Origin: Amphiura filiformis
Lineage: Eukaryota; Echinodermata; Ophiuroidea; Amphilepidida; Amphiuridae
NCBI RefSeq assembly: GCF_039555335.1
Contig: NC_092637.1
Location: 43,478,990 to 43,542,989, forward strand
Direction of reading: 5' to 3'
Length of the DNA: 64,000 bases
Part shown: positions 29,870 through 40,303 of the stretch, in pieces
How positions within the stretch are numbered: position 1 is the first letter of the stretch
Layout: the number at the start of each line of letters is the position of its first letter
Position numbers and translations under genes: made by a program
The notes under the pieces: model-generated
Database searches by the model: none
The model's input: the letters and a program-made list of their open reading frames with translations, nothing else
Told to the model about the DNA's origin: nothing

Positions 29870-32800
29870 ATGGATTATCAAGCTCCCGTACAACCGTATT
29901 TGGGGTTAGAACCTTTAAGCTTAATCGACATTGCGCTTGAAAATGCCTTTCCCGAGCGAAGGTTACTTTCAATCGCCGGTCAACCAGGGTACATAGGGCA
30001 GCAAAGAATAGGAGAAACGGTATCGGATCGCGATACGATACTTAAACAAGATGTTCGTTTGTCCAATCAGATTATTTTGGAAGCTGTCGGCCCGCCGAGC
30101 GACGAGACCGACAAAACATGGTGGATAAGTCCTTGCGTACTCTACAGGGGCTCAAAAACATTTTCCATGACAGAATTGGTATTGCCTTCTGCGTGTCTCG
30201 ACAAATGCACGGCAACTTCTGAACTTTCAGCAATGGGAATGTTTAAGGTCACAAGGGAGTATGCCGGTCACATGTTTGGCGGCTCCATCGATTTCAGTGC
30301 AGAGGTTATTCAAAAATGCGCAGACGATGGTGTACTACTGGATTCGTGGAAACTAAAGTGTATGCAACTCGCAAATAGCACGCAGATGACTTTCCGGGAA
30401 GACATCTACAAACGCATAATGGCAGGGCCTACGTTAGATTACGTGGAATTTCGAAAAAAGGTTAATCCCGATCGCGTCAATAAAGCAGATTTATTCTTCA
30501 GTCATTCTCGAAAAGCTATCGATATGTTTTGCGCATGGAATTTTAGGCGAACCGATACATTGGCCGTTCTAGTCGATTTAGATAACAGCTTAAAATTCGA
30601 CGGTACTCTAGGGGATAAAAAAGACGCGGACACGTACGTCATGCATCCCGTAATGATCAATCGTCTAATGGACAGACTCGTTACCGTCGATCAAGAGGCG
30701 GCCAGACGACAGGTGTATTACACGTGCTTAGATTCCGTGAGGAAGGAATTGCGCGAGAAAGACATTCTAGAATTTAAAGGCGGTGAATACCACGATAGTC
30801 CCATGTACGCCATCAACGTGAATGGCTCGTGGAAATACGTTGTCGCTGCGCCTAATGTTACCGTAAATGACGTCAGAAGTAACCCGGCCGAACTTATGGT
30901 AACGTTCAACAGTTTTGTCGTCATTGGTTGCAACCCGTCGCGATCAGTGACGAGGCGAATCAAATTCGAGAATGTCAAAGACGTTGATTGGAATTCAATT
31001 TGCGTTACAGATCTCGAGAGAGGCGCCGATGCGCACGTTAAAATGCTCGATGTTGTGACGAAAGGTGGATACCTACACGAAGAAACGTACGATCCGGGGC
31101 AGTATAATCAACTTCTCGCTTGCGACGCGTCTCTTCTCACGCTTCGTGACAAACTGTCACCCCACCAATTCTACGCGGCTGTAGAGAGGCCCTACGATGG
31201 TACCGATGATGTGTCAAAATTCCGGCCGAGTAGAAAGGTATATTTCGATCCCGAGAGTAAAACGTACGAGGCGAGCATATCATACGGACACAGCGATGTA
31301 GACACGTCACCAGTCGATAACGGTGACGTATTATCGGCGATGACCATCATGAGTGCGGTGCTTGCACCGAATGACGACTTTACGCTCGGCACCACCTACC
31401 TCAACGGTTGCATGGAATTAAAATGGACGCAGAAAGATATCGAATTTCTGAAAACATTTTACGAAACGGACTTTAGGGAGTTGCTAGACGCTGATAATAC
31501 GCACCCTGTGCGTCACTATATGTTTGAAGACGTCATTAGAAATGAAGGTTTTACGCATTTTATCAATTACGATCAGCTGCTAATCTTACAGAGCGTCTTA
31601 ACAGACACGTCCATATCGGATGCGGATGACATAGTTGTAAAAGCTTCGAAGCACGCATCTGCCGGTGTTGATCTCATTTTTGTACGCATAGATGAGATAC
31701 TTGATGCCTACTACAAATTAGTGGCATCGTGCGACAATTACACCCATACGTGGCTCTTTACGACACCGGGAAAACGAACCTTACAACGGTTATTCACGAA
31801 TGTGAATGAAGGGAGTGACGAAAACTTTATGAAGATCAGGCAATACGCCGTCATCTATCATCGAATCATTTTACGTCTGCTCTCTCCTCGTATAGTAGCC
31901 GTTGGTAACGTGGAAGTTGATCAAATCGATGACGTCTATTTTCATTCCGTTCCCGGACACCATAACTGCCATTTTAATATCCTCAGATGCCCCTATACTT
32001 TCGTCACTAAAACGACATTGTATCCTTCGAAACCAGATCTCACCGTAGTGTCTAAACTTTCCCCTTACCATTCGTGGGTAACGCTCCCTCGAGACACGTC
32101 CGACGTGGAAGATTACTCAATCGATCGTGACTTTATCAACTTTAACTATTCGTATCGCATAAACAGAATCTCCCAATTAGAGGCACAAACGTTTACTGTA
32201 CGATGTTACGCGCTCCTTTTCATCTCTTTTCTGCAGAATCCCACGACGACTCGAATGCTTCTCACGAAGAACGTTTCGATAAACACTGCGTTCATGCTTA
32301 CTAGAACAGTGACCGTTCGTACGGCGGGTATAGCCATGCTTAGAACGGGGTTAAACCATAGGGCCTATTTCGTAGGCAATGGCATAGTGACGTCGACGGA
32401 GACGAATACGGCCGCCTACAAAGCAGATCTAAGGGTGGAAGGGGTATATGTTGACCGTAATCCTATCGACAATACGCGAACGCAACACAACGTTTGCTGC
32501 TTGGGTTACGTACGCGGAATGGGAAGTGTTATTTACGAACCTGACAAGCAAATCGGGGACTTCCTCGCTATTCCACTGCCTTCATCCTACGATCCGGTGG
32601 AAAATTCGTCCATTCAATCTATAAACGGTCGCTTTTCCGGCACTGATGGCAATCACGCTACGACCGTAGCTGAAGACGACGACATTACGTCTACGTACTC
32701 ATCGAATCCTTTCGCAGTGGTAGGCAATTCGGAAGCCCACGTAACTTTTGGTCAGAAAAACCACCCATTCTGGGGCATAGACTTTGATCCCGGTGAAGGG

Positions 32801-33178
32801 GTCTATACTTTGTTAACGAAGGCGAAAAATCCACAGTACTTTAACAGACAAGGATTCCACGACGATCTAATTCGTCCTATAGTTCTACAGCACGGAGCTT
32901 CGCCAATCAGCGTTCAGGGACGTCAGTACGTCGATGGGTCACAATTTAACCCTCTCGTTTTCAAAACTCGAAATTTGGGATATCTAGGTGTCAACGAGCA
33001 TAGCGATTCGTCCTTCAAAGACACTCTGGATATTTCCACGGTACGTTTTGACCAAGGCCTTGTGCTGGTAGATCCTGACACGTGTAAGCCTTCCAAGGAA
33101 GCGCCGATAGCCACGGGACTTTTGAAATCGCACGCGCCACAACGTTTGGAACCGCCAGGACGACGTCTAATACTCTAG
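29870..33178 (+). CDS. Major capsid protein candidate (1,102 aa)
   Basis: The frame is open from 29,783 but the first ATG is 29,870 (MDYQAPVQPYLG). It is the largest gene in the window. The length matches major capsid proteins of fish and mollusc herpesviruses (about 1,100-1,300). There is no signal peptide, membrane segment or enzyme motif; the sequence is evenly mixed with many beta-rich patches (for example TRTVTVRTAGIAMLRTG and HNVCCLGYVRGMGSV), as expected of a big capsid protein. The assignment rests on size, composition and the company of a protease-scaffold candidate, not on a recognised motif. A smaller gene with its own TATA box follows 70 nt later. Alternatives: a large tegument protein. 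Confidence 0.5.
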   Translation: MDYQAPVQPYLGLEPLSLIDIALENAFPERRLLSIAGQPGYIGQQRIGETVSDRDTILKQDVRLSNQIILEAVGPPSDETDKTWWISPCVLYRGSKTFSMTELVLPSACLDKCTATSELSAMGMFKVTREYAGHMFGGSIDFSAEVIQKCADDGVLLDSWKLKCMQLANSTQMTFREDIYKRIMAGPTLDYVEFRKKVNPDRVNKADLFFSHSRKAIDMFCAWNFRRTDTLAVLVDLDNSLKFDGTLGDKKDADTYVMHPVMINRLMDRLVTVDQEAARRQVYYTCLDSVRKELREKDILEFKGGEYHDSPMYAINVNGSWKYVVAAPNVTVNDVRSNPAELMVTFNSFVVIGCNPSRSVTRRIKFENVKDVDWNSICVTDLERGADAHVKMLDVVTKGGYLHEETYDPGQYNQLLACDASLLTLRDKLSPHQFYAAVERPYDGTDDVSKFRPSRKVYFDPESKTYEASISYGHSDVDTSPVDNGDVLSAMTIMSAVLAPNDDFTLGTTYLNGCMELKWTQKDIEFLKTFYETDFRELLDADNTHPVRHYMFEDVIRNEGFTHFINYDQLLILQSVLTDTSISDADDIVVKASKHASAGVDLIFVRIDEILDAYYKLVASCDNYTHTWLFTTPGKRTLQRLFTNVNEGSDENFMKIRQYAVIYHRIILRLLSPRIVAVGNVEVDQIDDVYFHSVPGHHNCHFNILRCPYTFVTKTTLYPSKPDLTVVSKLSPYHSWVTLPRDTSDVEDYSIDRDFINFNYSYRINRISQLEAQTFTVRCYALLFISFLQNPTTTRMLLTKNVSINTAFMLTRTVTVRTAGIAMLRTGLNHRAYFVGNGIVTSTETNTAAYKADLRVEGVYVDRNPIDNTRTQHNVCCLGYVRGMGSVIYEPDKQIGDFLAIPLPSSYDPVENSSIQSINGRFSGTDGNHATTVAEDDDITSTYSSNPFAVVGNSEAHVTFGQKNHPFWGIDFDPGEGVYTLLTKAKNPQYFNRQGFHDDLIRPIVLQHGASPISVQGRQYVDGSQFNPLVFKTRNLGYLGVNEHSDSSFKDTLDISTVRFDQGLVLVDPDTCKPSKEAPIATGLLKSHAPQRLEPPGRRLIL

Positions 33179-33188
33179 ACCGAACAGA

Positions 33189-33194
33189 TATAAA
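33189..33194 (+). promoter_or_regulatory. TATA box for the gene at 33,248
   Basis: TATAAA 54 nt upstream of ATG 33,248, in the short gap after the major capsid candidate. Confidence 0.5.
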
Positions 33195-33247
33195 CTCCAG
33201 ATTGAATTGGAACTCAAACAGTAACTGTTGCTCTCACTGGTAGACAC

Positions 33248-34084
33248 ATGGATTATCCAGTAGCTAAACTGTGCGCAGGTCTACAACATCAAGTGTTATG
33301 GCGGGAAAGCAAACTCTCTGCAGAAATGAGGGAGGACTATTTTCAAGCTTTTGACGGATGGGCAATAACCTACGGCAACACGTTTCAAAGACAGCACGCC
33401 AAAGCATTGTCGCTAGCGTTTTTAAACGCGATGCTGACCACTGAAGTCGTCCACACTGCACAGATAACTGACAAGCCGACGCGACTAACATTGTCCGTCG
33501 GTAATTGTCGGCTGATGGGTATCTCCATGGCAAACATCGCCAATGGCCGCACGCTTTACGAGCAATGCTACCAAATGGTGAAGAGACGGTTCACTTACAG
33601 GGGCTACGTCTCCGCGCGCATAAAACATAATTTTGCCGCTGCTTTGCATCGCATTGTCTACCCATACTACGTAGACGAATTTATTCGAATAATGTTGAAG
33701 AGTTACCGGAAGGAGACGACGCCTGCTAAGCTATTTGCAGAAGTCATCGAACAAGCCACGTTTGTCAGTGGTGAGAGAAAACGAGAAGGATTTGGGATTG
33801 TATCAGTGCGTGAAACATTTGTCGTTCAAGGCGAATACTGGAAGGATAGATTCAAGCGACGACCCGTGGCTACCGAAGAAATTGTGAAATGTAATCTAGC
33901 GACGCAGACCTCTCCGATCGATCGTGGGATTGACTTAACTACGGCCGTTGCCAAAGCTGCCGCAGAATCTGCTGTGGAAATGTTTCATAGATGCTGTTGG
34001 AACCATTGGTACGCCATTCAAGACTCGGAAATAAAACGTGACATTACGGGACAGGGGAATGCGTACGAAGTTATTACTCCATGA
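33248..34084 (+). CDS. Unknown 278-residue protein, capsid-associated candidate
   Basis: ATG at 33,248 (MDYPVAKLCAGLQHQVLW). Helical soluble protein with several aromatic-rich segments (YCFAQ-like motifs absent; YPYYVDEFIRIML present) and no recognised catalytic motif. Placed directly after the 1,102-residue capsid candidate with its own TATA box. A capsid triplex subunit would be a natural guess from size and position but is unsupported by motif. Island edge follows the stop. Confidence 0.7.
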   Translation: MDYPVAKLCAGLQHQVLWRESKLSAEMREDYFQAFDGWAITYGNTFQRQHAKALSLAFLNAMLTTEVVHTAQITDKPTRLTLSVGNCRLMGISMANIANGRTLYEQCYQMVKRRFTYRGYVSARIKHNFAAALHRIVYPYYVDEFIRIMLKSYRKETTPAKLFAEVIEQATFVSGERKREGFGIVSVRETFVVQGEYWKDRFKRRPVATEEIVKCNLATQTSPIDRGIDLTTAVAKAAAESAVEMFHRCCWNHWYAIQDSEIKRDITGQGNAYEVITP

Positions 34085-34351
34085 CTGTATTTTTCCAAAA
34101 CGAGCAATTACATTGGCAATGATTACGTAATATCAAATAGATACAATATGTAATTTGATTTTATTTAGATTTTCTTCAAAGAAGGTGTTTTTTTTTTCAA
34201 AATATACTTTAAGTAGGCTATTGGGTTTTTTTTTCATTTCAGCATGATCTAGCAGTTGATGTTGTCATTGCAAACTGTGCGTGAAGTAATAAAACAATAA
34301 TTTGATTTTCTGATAATAACAACTAATAATATATGATTTATATTTCTATTG

Positions 34352-34360
34352 GTGATGATA

Positions 34361-34426
<66 letters not shown>

Positions 34427-34427
34427 T
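34352..34427 (+). repeat. (GAT)n microsatellite
   Basis: Nearly pure GAT repeats. Confidence 0.97.
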
Positions 34428-34794
34428 CAGATGATTATCATGATCGTGGTGGTGATGATTTTAAAAAGATGATGATGGCAGAAAATGATGGATTTAATCA
34501 AGTAACCTTATTTAAACATTACGAGTAACATGAGTGGCAAACATTAATGTTTGATATTGATTTTGAAATCAATCCCGGAACCAACACTAGATTAATTATT
34601 AATTAGCGAAATACCATTAATTGGGTGGCTGTGGGATGGGGGGGGCAGTGAACATAATATCCAGTACCTTCAAAGGTCAATTTATGAGTGCGCAAACATT
34701 TTACCGTCAACCAACTATGTCTTTATCATTAAAAGAGCATGTCAAATATTTTCTGCAAGGCCAAACCGACTTTTACAATAAATAGATATGCATA

Positions 34795-35145
34795 CCCAGC
34801 AAGCACAAAAATGTTTTAAAAACGTTTTAACAAATTACATTTTGAGTTTTGGTTTAAGTAAAAACGTTTTAATAACATTAAATATCGGGTTATATAAAGG
34901 TCACGCAAATGTTTTAAAACATTTTGTATAAAAACACACTACAACAAATTTTCAATATGTTATTGTAAACTATTTTTAATATGCCAAATATTTTCTCAGC
35001 ACTAACATAACATTATGTAAAAATGTTTGCAGTAAGTTATCAAAAAATGTGTTTTAATTTTATAAAAACATTATATGCACTTTATATAACCCGACGTTTA
35101 AACGTTTTCTTACAATCTTTTGCAAAACATTTTGTGTTTGCTGGG
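34795..35145. mobile_element. MITE with CCCAGCAAACAC ends, copy 2
   Basis: CCCAGCAAGCACAAAAATG at the left, CATTTTGTGTTTGCTGGG at the right, about 350 bp. Flanked on both sides by TA, consistent with a TA target duplication. The interior resembles copy 1. Confidence 0.85.
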
Positions 35146-35204
35146 TAACTGCATGTTAAAAATAAAATTATATGCTAAGCATGTTTGTTTTTGTATTAAT
35201 CCTC

Positions 35205-35342
35205 CTCATCATTTATCATCATCATTTTCATTTATCATCTATCATCATCATCATCATTTTCATTTATTATCATCTTCAACATCATTATCATCTTCTTCAT
35301 CATCATCATTATCATCATCATCATCATTTTCTTTTGTCATCT

Positions 35343-35389
<47 letters not shown>

Positions 35390-36327
35390 TTTCATTTATT
35401 ATCATCGTCAACATCATCATCATCATTTTCATTTATTATCATCATTTTCATTTATTATCATCGTCAACATCATCATCATCATCATCATCATCATTATTTT
35501 CATTTATCATCATCGTCAACATCATCATTTTCATTTATTTTCATCGTCAACATCATCATCATTTTCATTTATTATCATCGTCAACATCATCATCATCATT
35601 ATCATTATTTTCATTTATCATCATCGTCAACATCATTATCATCTTCGTCATCATCATCATTTATCATTTATCATCATCATCATTTTCATTTATCATCTAT
35701 CATCAACATCATCTATCATTTATCATCATCATTATCATCATCATTATTTTCATTTATCATCATCGTCAACATCATCATTTTCATTTATTTTCATCGTCAA
35801 CATCATCATCATTTTCATTTATTATCATCGTCAACATCATCATCATCATTATCATTATTTTCATTTATCATCATCGTCAACATCATTATCATCTTCGTCA
35901 TCATCATCATTTATCATCATCATTTTCATTTATCATCTATCATCAACATCATCTATCATTTATCATCATCATTATCATCATCATTATTTTCATTTATCAT
36001 CATCGTCAACATCATTATCATCTTCGTCATCATCATTTATCATCTATCATCATCATTTTCATTTATCATCTATCATCAACATCATCTATCATCTATCATT
36101 TATCATCATCATTATCATCATCATTATTTTCATTTATTTTCATCGTCAACATCATCATCATTTTCATTTATTATCATCGTCAACATCATCATCATTTTCA
36201 TTATTTTCATTTATCATCGTCGTCAACATCATTATCATCTTCATCATCATCATCATCATCATTTTCATTTATCATCATCGTCAAACATCACCATCATAAT
36301 CATCATCATCATCATCATCATCATCCG
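35205..36327 (+). repeat. CAT-rich minisatellite array
   Basis: Alternating (CAT)n, TTTTCATTTATCATCATCGT and CAACATCATC blocks with higher-order repeats of roughly 240-300 nt (compare 35,500-35,720 with 35,740-35,970). Confidence 0.95.
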
Positions 36328-37081
36328 ATCACTAGCCGCGTCATCGCATCAATAAAAATACAATTAGATCAATAAATTTACCACGAGTCATCAAAGAAAG
36401 TTAATATACAAATATTTATAACATGTTTATTAAAATATTTCTAATTGCGATTACAAACACAACTGCTAAATTAAGCTGAAATGAAAAAATAGAATAGAAA
36501 ATAGATATTATTTTCCCAATATTCCCGTTCTGCTTAATATTTAAGGAAATAAATAAATCCATCAAAATAATAATAAGATTGCAAACACATTTCAACACGC
36601 TTAATCGTGTATTTTTTTATACAAATTGTCGTCCATGTTGTTGGGGGGGTAATCGCTGCAGAAGCTATTATTATATAATTCATTAGAATGCTGCCTTTTC
36701 ACATTTGGAAATATAATAAGTGATTCTTAATTTTGGGAAATATGCCGAGTCAGAAGCAAATGTATATTCCTCATGAATTCATTACACATATAAAGCATTT
36801 ATATATAGGCATACGCAAATATTAAAAGCGATTCAATGTCAAAGGATACGAAATAGTCTCAAGCAAGGATATACTGGGATAATATAACTTGCATTCTGTA
36901 ATAATTGAATTAATTATTAATGAAGTTATCGAGGGTTGAATGTGTTAAGAGATATTCCCAACCAGCATTGGCAATACTTTGCCTGATGGTATAAACGATA
37001 AAACCCACGCTCTATTTACGCATCTAGAAAAGTTATACGTCCAAAGTACCGTGTGAATTTGAAGACGATTCCTAACAAAAC

Positions 37082-37510
37082 CTAAACGTCTTCGTAAGGG
37101 TAGTGAGAACGAACATTTCCATGTTGAATGGTGTAATGTTTAGGAATCTCGTAATGCGTACCTTTTGACGGAATTTCCGCGTAGATTCCGTCTTCTTTAT
37201 CATTATCTTTTCGATACTTTCTCATTATAAAGCAGTTAAGAACGAGTACCCAGACGAACAGCAGTAACGCCAACGTAGACGTTGTTCCAGCAGCTAATAA
37301 CAACGAGTGTATCGGTTGCCACGAATTGGGCTCTGCTATCGTTTCTGCGGAAAGCCAATTGTTACTAAGCCGATTCGTAATTAACTCGGGCGTTATTTTG
37401 AACGGCGTCGTGCTCTTATTCAGTATCCACAATTCGGTGACTGTGTCGTTGAGGTCGAGAGGTTTATGAGCAATAAGGTTTAAACAGGCAAATATCGTCC
37501 GATAGTTCAT
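37082..37510 (-). CDS. Single-pass membrane protein with tyrosine-rich tail (142 aa)
   Basis: ATG at 37,510 overlaps the stop of the upstream gene as ATGA. About 75 N-terminal residues carry two N-glycosylation sites (NDTV, NKST). One membrane segment follows (STLALLLFVWVLVLNCFI, about residues 78-96), then a basic stop-transfer (RKYRKDN) and a cytoplasmic tail with four or more tyrosines: IYAEIPSKG, HYEIPKHYTI and YPYEDV. The YxxI-type motifs resemble immunoreceptor or endocytic signals, though not a perfect ITAM. A cleavable signal peptide is not obvious. Likely an envelope or signalling-decoy membrane protein. Confidence 0.65.
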   Translation of the reverse strand: MNYRTIFACLNLIAHKPLDLNDTVTELWILNKSTTPFKITPELITNRLSNNWLSAETIAEPNSWQPIHSLLLAAGTTSTLALLLFVWVLVLNCFIMRKYRKDNDKEDGIYAEIPSKGTHYEIPKHYTIQHGNVRSHYPYEDV

Positions 37511-38598
37511 TTTGATTCGTTTTTTCCCTCGGGCTTTTGCGAAGTAACTAATATCAGCCGATCGTTCGTGGCTATCGACAAAGAATGGTGCAGAAACACG
37601 ACAGTCGCTCTTAAATACTGGCTACCTGTAGTTACCCTCGCCCAGGCACGTCCTAATTTGTTAACCGGGCAATTTCTAATTTCCGAAAGAATCGCGCTAG
37701 ATGCCAAAATACCCCGAAGGCACTCATCCAGGGAACCTTCGTTTACATTGCATACGGTTTTGATTTGACCATCGGTGGCGCAAATCCCCCAAGAGTAGAG
37801 TAATTGATTTCTCGTTATGTCGCAAGCGGAGCAGATGACGCTGGCTATAGTCACGATACGTTCGACTCGATCAAATGATTCTGTTAGTCGAGGGCTCTCG
37901 GAAACGCCGTAGCGTTCTCTCCAGAAAGCCGCGATTCCAGCGATTATATACAGCGTACACGGCTCCCAAGAGTAAGATGGATAATACACTTTTGACGTCA
38001 AGGTCTCGACGAAAAAACAAGAAATTAAGACGAGCGTGCCAATGGCGTACAAAGCGACGCAATTAGTCAGTGTGGCCTTTAAGGCTACTCTTCTCCACTC
38101 GCTATTCAAAAAACCGTGTATAGCTAATGGTAAAACAAAACCGGCGCCGAAACGGAATATAAATGCAGTTGCGTAATAAAATGAACCGATTTGGGATCCA
38201 AGACGAACCCATGGACATTTGCTTTGATCAATGAGGCTCTCGTCTGCAGAATGCAATTTATGTTCGCACTCCGACCATTCACCGTTATTGGGAGAGTCGC
38301 AGGACGTAGGAAATGATAAGGGTGTATATCCGCAGGGACCGCACAACTCTCGCAAGTGGTAAAGGAACGATACACCGGTCGACACGACCAAAGCTGCCCG
38401 AGATAACGTAATCAGCGCTCCATCTATTTCCGACGAAGCGCTAGTTCTCGTATGCGTTGTCAATAAGTAGAAAAACGCCGGTATGAATACCGCGTACCAG
38501 TCTACGGGCGGATACACGTCGGCTTGCAATATGATTTCGATCACGTATGACACAAACGCGCAAACTGACACAACCCTTGCTACGTAACGATCTTTCAT
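37507..38598 (-). CDS. Multi-pass membrane protein (363 aa)
   Basis: ATG at 38,598 overlaps the upstream stop as ATGA. Five to six hydrophobic segments are visible: VVSVCAFVSYVIEIIL, YAVFIPAFFYLL, a third near ALVVSTGVSFLYHL, FYYATAFIFRFGAGFVLPLAI, and LYAIGTLVLISCFFV. Cysteines in the loop after segment three (CGPCGYTP and SECEHK) suggest a disulphide-bonded luminal loop. No family recognised; multi-pass envelope proteins occur in herpesviruses (gM, alloherpesvirus multi-TM proteins), but no specific match is claimed. Middle gene of a three-gene minus-strand run. Confidence 0.7.
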   Translation of the reverse strand: MKDRYVARVVSVCAFVSYVIEIILQADVYPPVDWYAVFIPAFFYLLTTHTRTSASSEIDGALITLSRAALVVSTGVSFLYHLRELCGPCGYTPLSFPTSCDSPNNGEWSECEHKLHSADESLIDQSKCPWVRLGSQIGSFYYATAFIFRFGAGFVLPLAIHGFLNSEWRRVALKATLTNCVALYAIGTLVLISCFFVETLTSKVYYPSYSWEPCTLYIIAGIAAFWRERYGVSESPRLTESFDRVERIVTIASVICSACDITRNQLLYSWGICATDGQIKTVCNVNEGSLDECLRGILASSAILSEIRNCPVNKLGRAWARVTTGSQYLRATVVFLHHSLSIATNDRLILVTSQKPEGKNESK

Positions 38599-39599
38599 GT
38601 CCGGTTTCCAACTGGAACTGACACGGTCCAAACCAGGGTTGCCTCGTTGAAAGATACCGGACTTCGTTTACGTCGGTAAAACGAATGCAACGATTTAAGC
38701 AGATCATCGATCGTTGAATAACCAGTTTCAGACAATACGCGACTTCCGCTTTCCTCTTTCAAATACATCGGCCATTTAAACTGTAAATGCTCGTTCCTTT
38801 TAGCGTCGTATACCGGTGGGTATCCACGCAAACACATGATCGATTTAACGTCACCATTCGTTCTCCATTCGGTAAAATCCTCGTCGGGTCGAATATCGTC
38901 ACAGCCGACAAGGTCTAATCGATCGAAACACAGCGCTACGGTGTTGAGACTTATTACGGGTGGAAAAGGGAGTTTTAGAGTGAACGGATCTTCACGAACC
39001 CACGGTATTGCGTCATTATCGATCCAAGTACGCAAACTACGGTAATACGTTTCGATGTCGATATTATATTCGTCGTTTAACACGTCGACAAAATCGCCCC
39101 TCACTTCTCGAATATCGAACGTTGTCGAATGATTTCCGCAAATTATCGGAACGTGGTCGTATGCTGCACCACCTTTGAATTTAACCCGCTTCAACGCTTG
39201 AACGATTGAACCAAATTTTGGTCTATGATCGTCATACCATTTTGGATGATCGCATTGTAATCGCGAAATGACGCGACTGGAAACGTCACCTATGTCGAGA
39301 TAAACGAAGTCAGTCGCATTGTCGCAAATCCACCTACACGCTATTCGATCGTTGTTCTCAACGCTCCACCTACAATTTTGCAATTTTATAAACGCTTCGT
39401 CGAAATTACGACAGCCAATTTTCTGGAGCGCTTGCAGTGTCAGATCTTCGACACGTATGATTCTCGAATCGGTTTTGGTTTTCAATTGAAATAGACAGCG
39501 AACGCTCCCTGCTGCTGCAACGATATGTGGATCGCTTAATTTGGAGAGTTTTTGACTTAAGCCGTTAATGCGAAAATCCGAACAATTGAACACCACCAT
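38595..39599 (-). CDS. Unknown 334-residue protein
   Basis: Two starts are possible: ATG 39,695 (366 aa) or ATG 39,599 (334 aa, MVVFNCSDFRING). I prefer 39,599 because a TATAAACG box lies about 30 nt upstream on this strand, as at other genes here. Soluble, no membrane segment, with paired Trp/Cys motifs (CRWSVENNDRIACRWIC). No family recognised. First of three minus-strand genes joined by ATGA overlaps, so it is likely transcribed together with the two membrane protein genes. Confidence 0.7.
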   Translation of the reverse strand: MVVFNCSDFRINGLSQKLSKLSDPHIVAAAGSVRCLFQLKTKTDSRIIRVEDLTLQALQKIGCRNFDEAFIKLQNCRWSVENNDRIACRWICDNATDFVYLDIGDVSSRVISRLQCDHPKWYDDHRPKFGSIVQALKRVKFKGGAAYDHVPIICGNHSTTFDIREVRGDFVDVLNDEYNIDIETYYRSLRTWIDNDAIPWVREDPFTLKLPFPPVISLNTVALCFDRLDLVGCDDIRPDEDFTEWRTNGDVKSIMCLRGYPPVYDAKRNEHLQFKWPMYLKEESGSRVLSETGYSTIDDLLKSLHSFYRRKRSPVSFNEATLVWTVSVPVGNRT

Positions 39600-39680
39600 T
39601 TTAGCTGTAAAATCGCACAGACGTTTATACATGAACAAGTGCAAACAAAACCTCGCTGTTCCATCAAGGTATCCGTGTCT

Positions 39681-39688
39681 TATAAAAG
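39681..39688 (+). promoter_or_regulatory. TATA box for the gene at 39,749
   Basis: TATAAAAG about 60 nt upstream of ATG 39,749. Confidence 0.55.
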
Positions 39689-39748
39689 AACTCATTCAGT
39701 CAGCACCATTTACTGAATAAGGCATTGTACGCTTGTAAAGACCTTACT

Positions 39749-40303
39749 ATGGCACCTACTTCTTTCGCTTGGAAAATTGTCTCTACAATAGAAGCTAAAG
39801 TAGACTTAATCGAAACAAATGGTGTACACTCTGTTACAGTAGCAAATTATGATTCTCACTACATCATTCTTATTCAGACAGATACGCGAGTATCTGTTAA
39901 AAAGGCCCTACGATGTCTAGAAATACCTGAAACGGCGGTCAACTATTACGACAGAGTAACAAATTCGGATCCCGTTCACGATGAAATGATGACGAAATGT
40001 GGCAAAACTATAGTGGGATCTTACAGGACGCAACATGTTGTGAATTTACGCGCATCTCTGAACAAGTTCATCACGGAATTAGATTTCTACTCCACCACCA
40101 TGATTGAGACGATAGTGTTCTCAACAAAGGGTAGCGTGATTGGGAACGTGATACGCTTTCGTGGTCAATTTAAGGATTTTGACGAATGGATGCGGACCTA
40201 CAAACATTTAAAACCTATTATTGGAAAATGTCAAAAACTGATGGAACAATCTTGGCTGATCCAAGTTGGATCTCCCGAATCGCTATCTGAATACATTTGT
40301 TGA
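39749..40303 (+). CDS. Unknown 184-residue protein
   Basis: ATG at 39,749 (MAPTSFAWKIVST). Alternating strands and helices, no signal peptide, membrane segment or recognised motif. A TATAAAAG box is upstream. Divergent from the minus-strand run at 39,599. Slightly more AT-rich than most island genes. Followed by a spacer with a copy of the recurring box at 40,983. Confidence 0.65.
   Translation: MAPTSFAWKIVSTIEAKVDLIETNGVHSVTVANYDSHYIILIQTDTRVSVKKALRCLEIPETAVNYYDRVTNSDPVHDEMMTKCGKTIVGSYRTQHVVNLRASLNKFITELDFYSTTMIETIVFSTKGSVIGNVIRFRGQFKDFDEWMRTYKHLKPIIGKCQKLMEQSWLIQVGSPESLSEYIC

Larger units (their letters stand above)
34085..37081. other. Repeat-filled spacer, no gene seen
   Basis: Holds a recurring box (34,233-34,270), (GAT)n (34,352-34,427), segments shared with the 18-kb spacer (34,500-34,790), a MITE (34,795-35,145), a 1.1-kb CAT/TTTCATTTAT array (35,205-36,327), and an inverted copy of the box (36,441-36,488). 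The CAT array is open in several frames but encodes only low-complexity His/Ser/Ile repeats. Confidence 0.8.

Noticed and set aside
35120..36355. Long open frames of up to 411 codons in the CAT array
   Set aside because: They encode only His/Ser/Ile/Phe repeats set by the CAT and TTTCATTTAT simple sequence, in two frames at once; not a gene.
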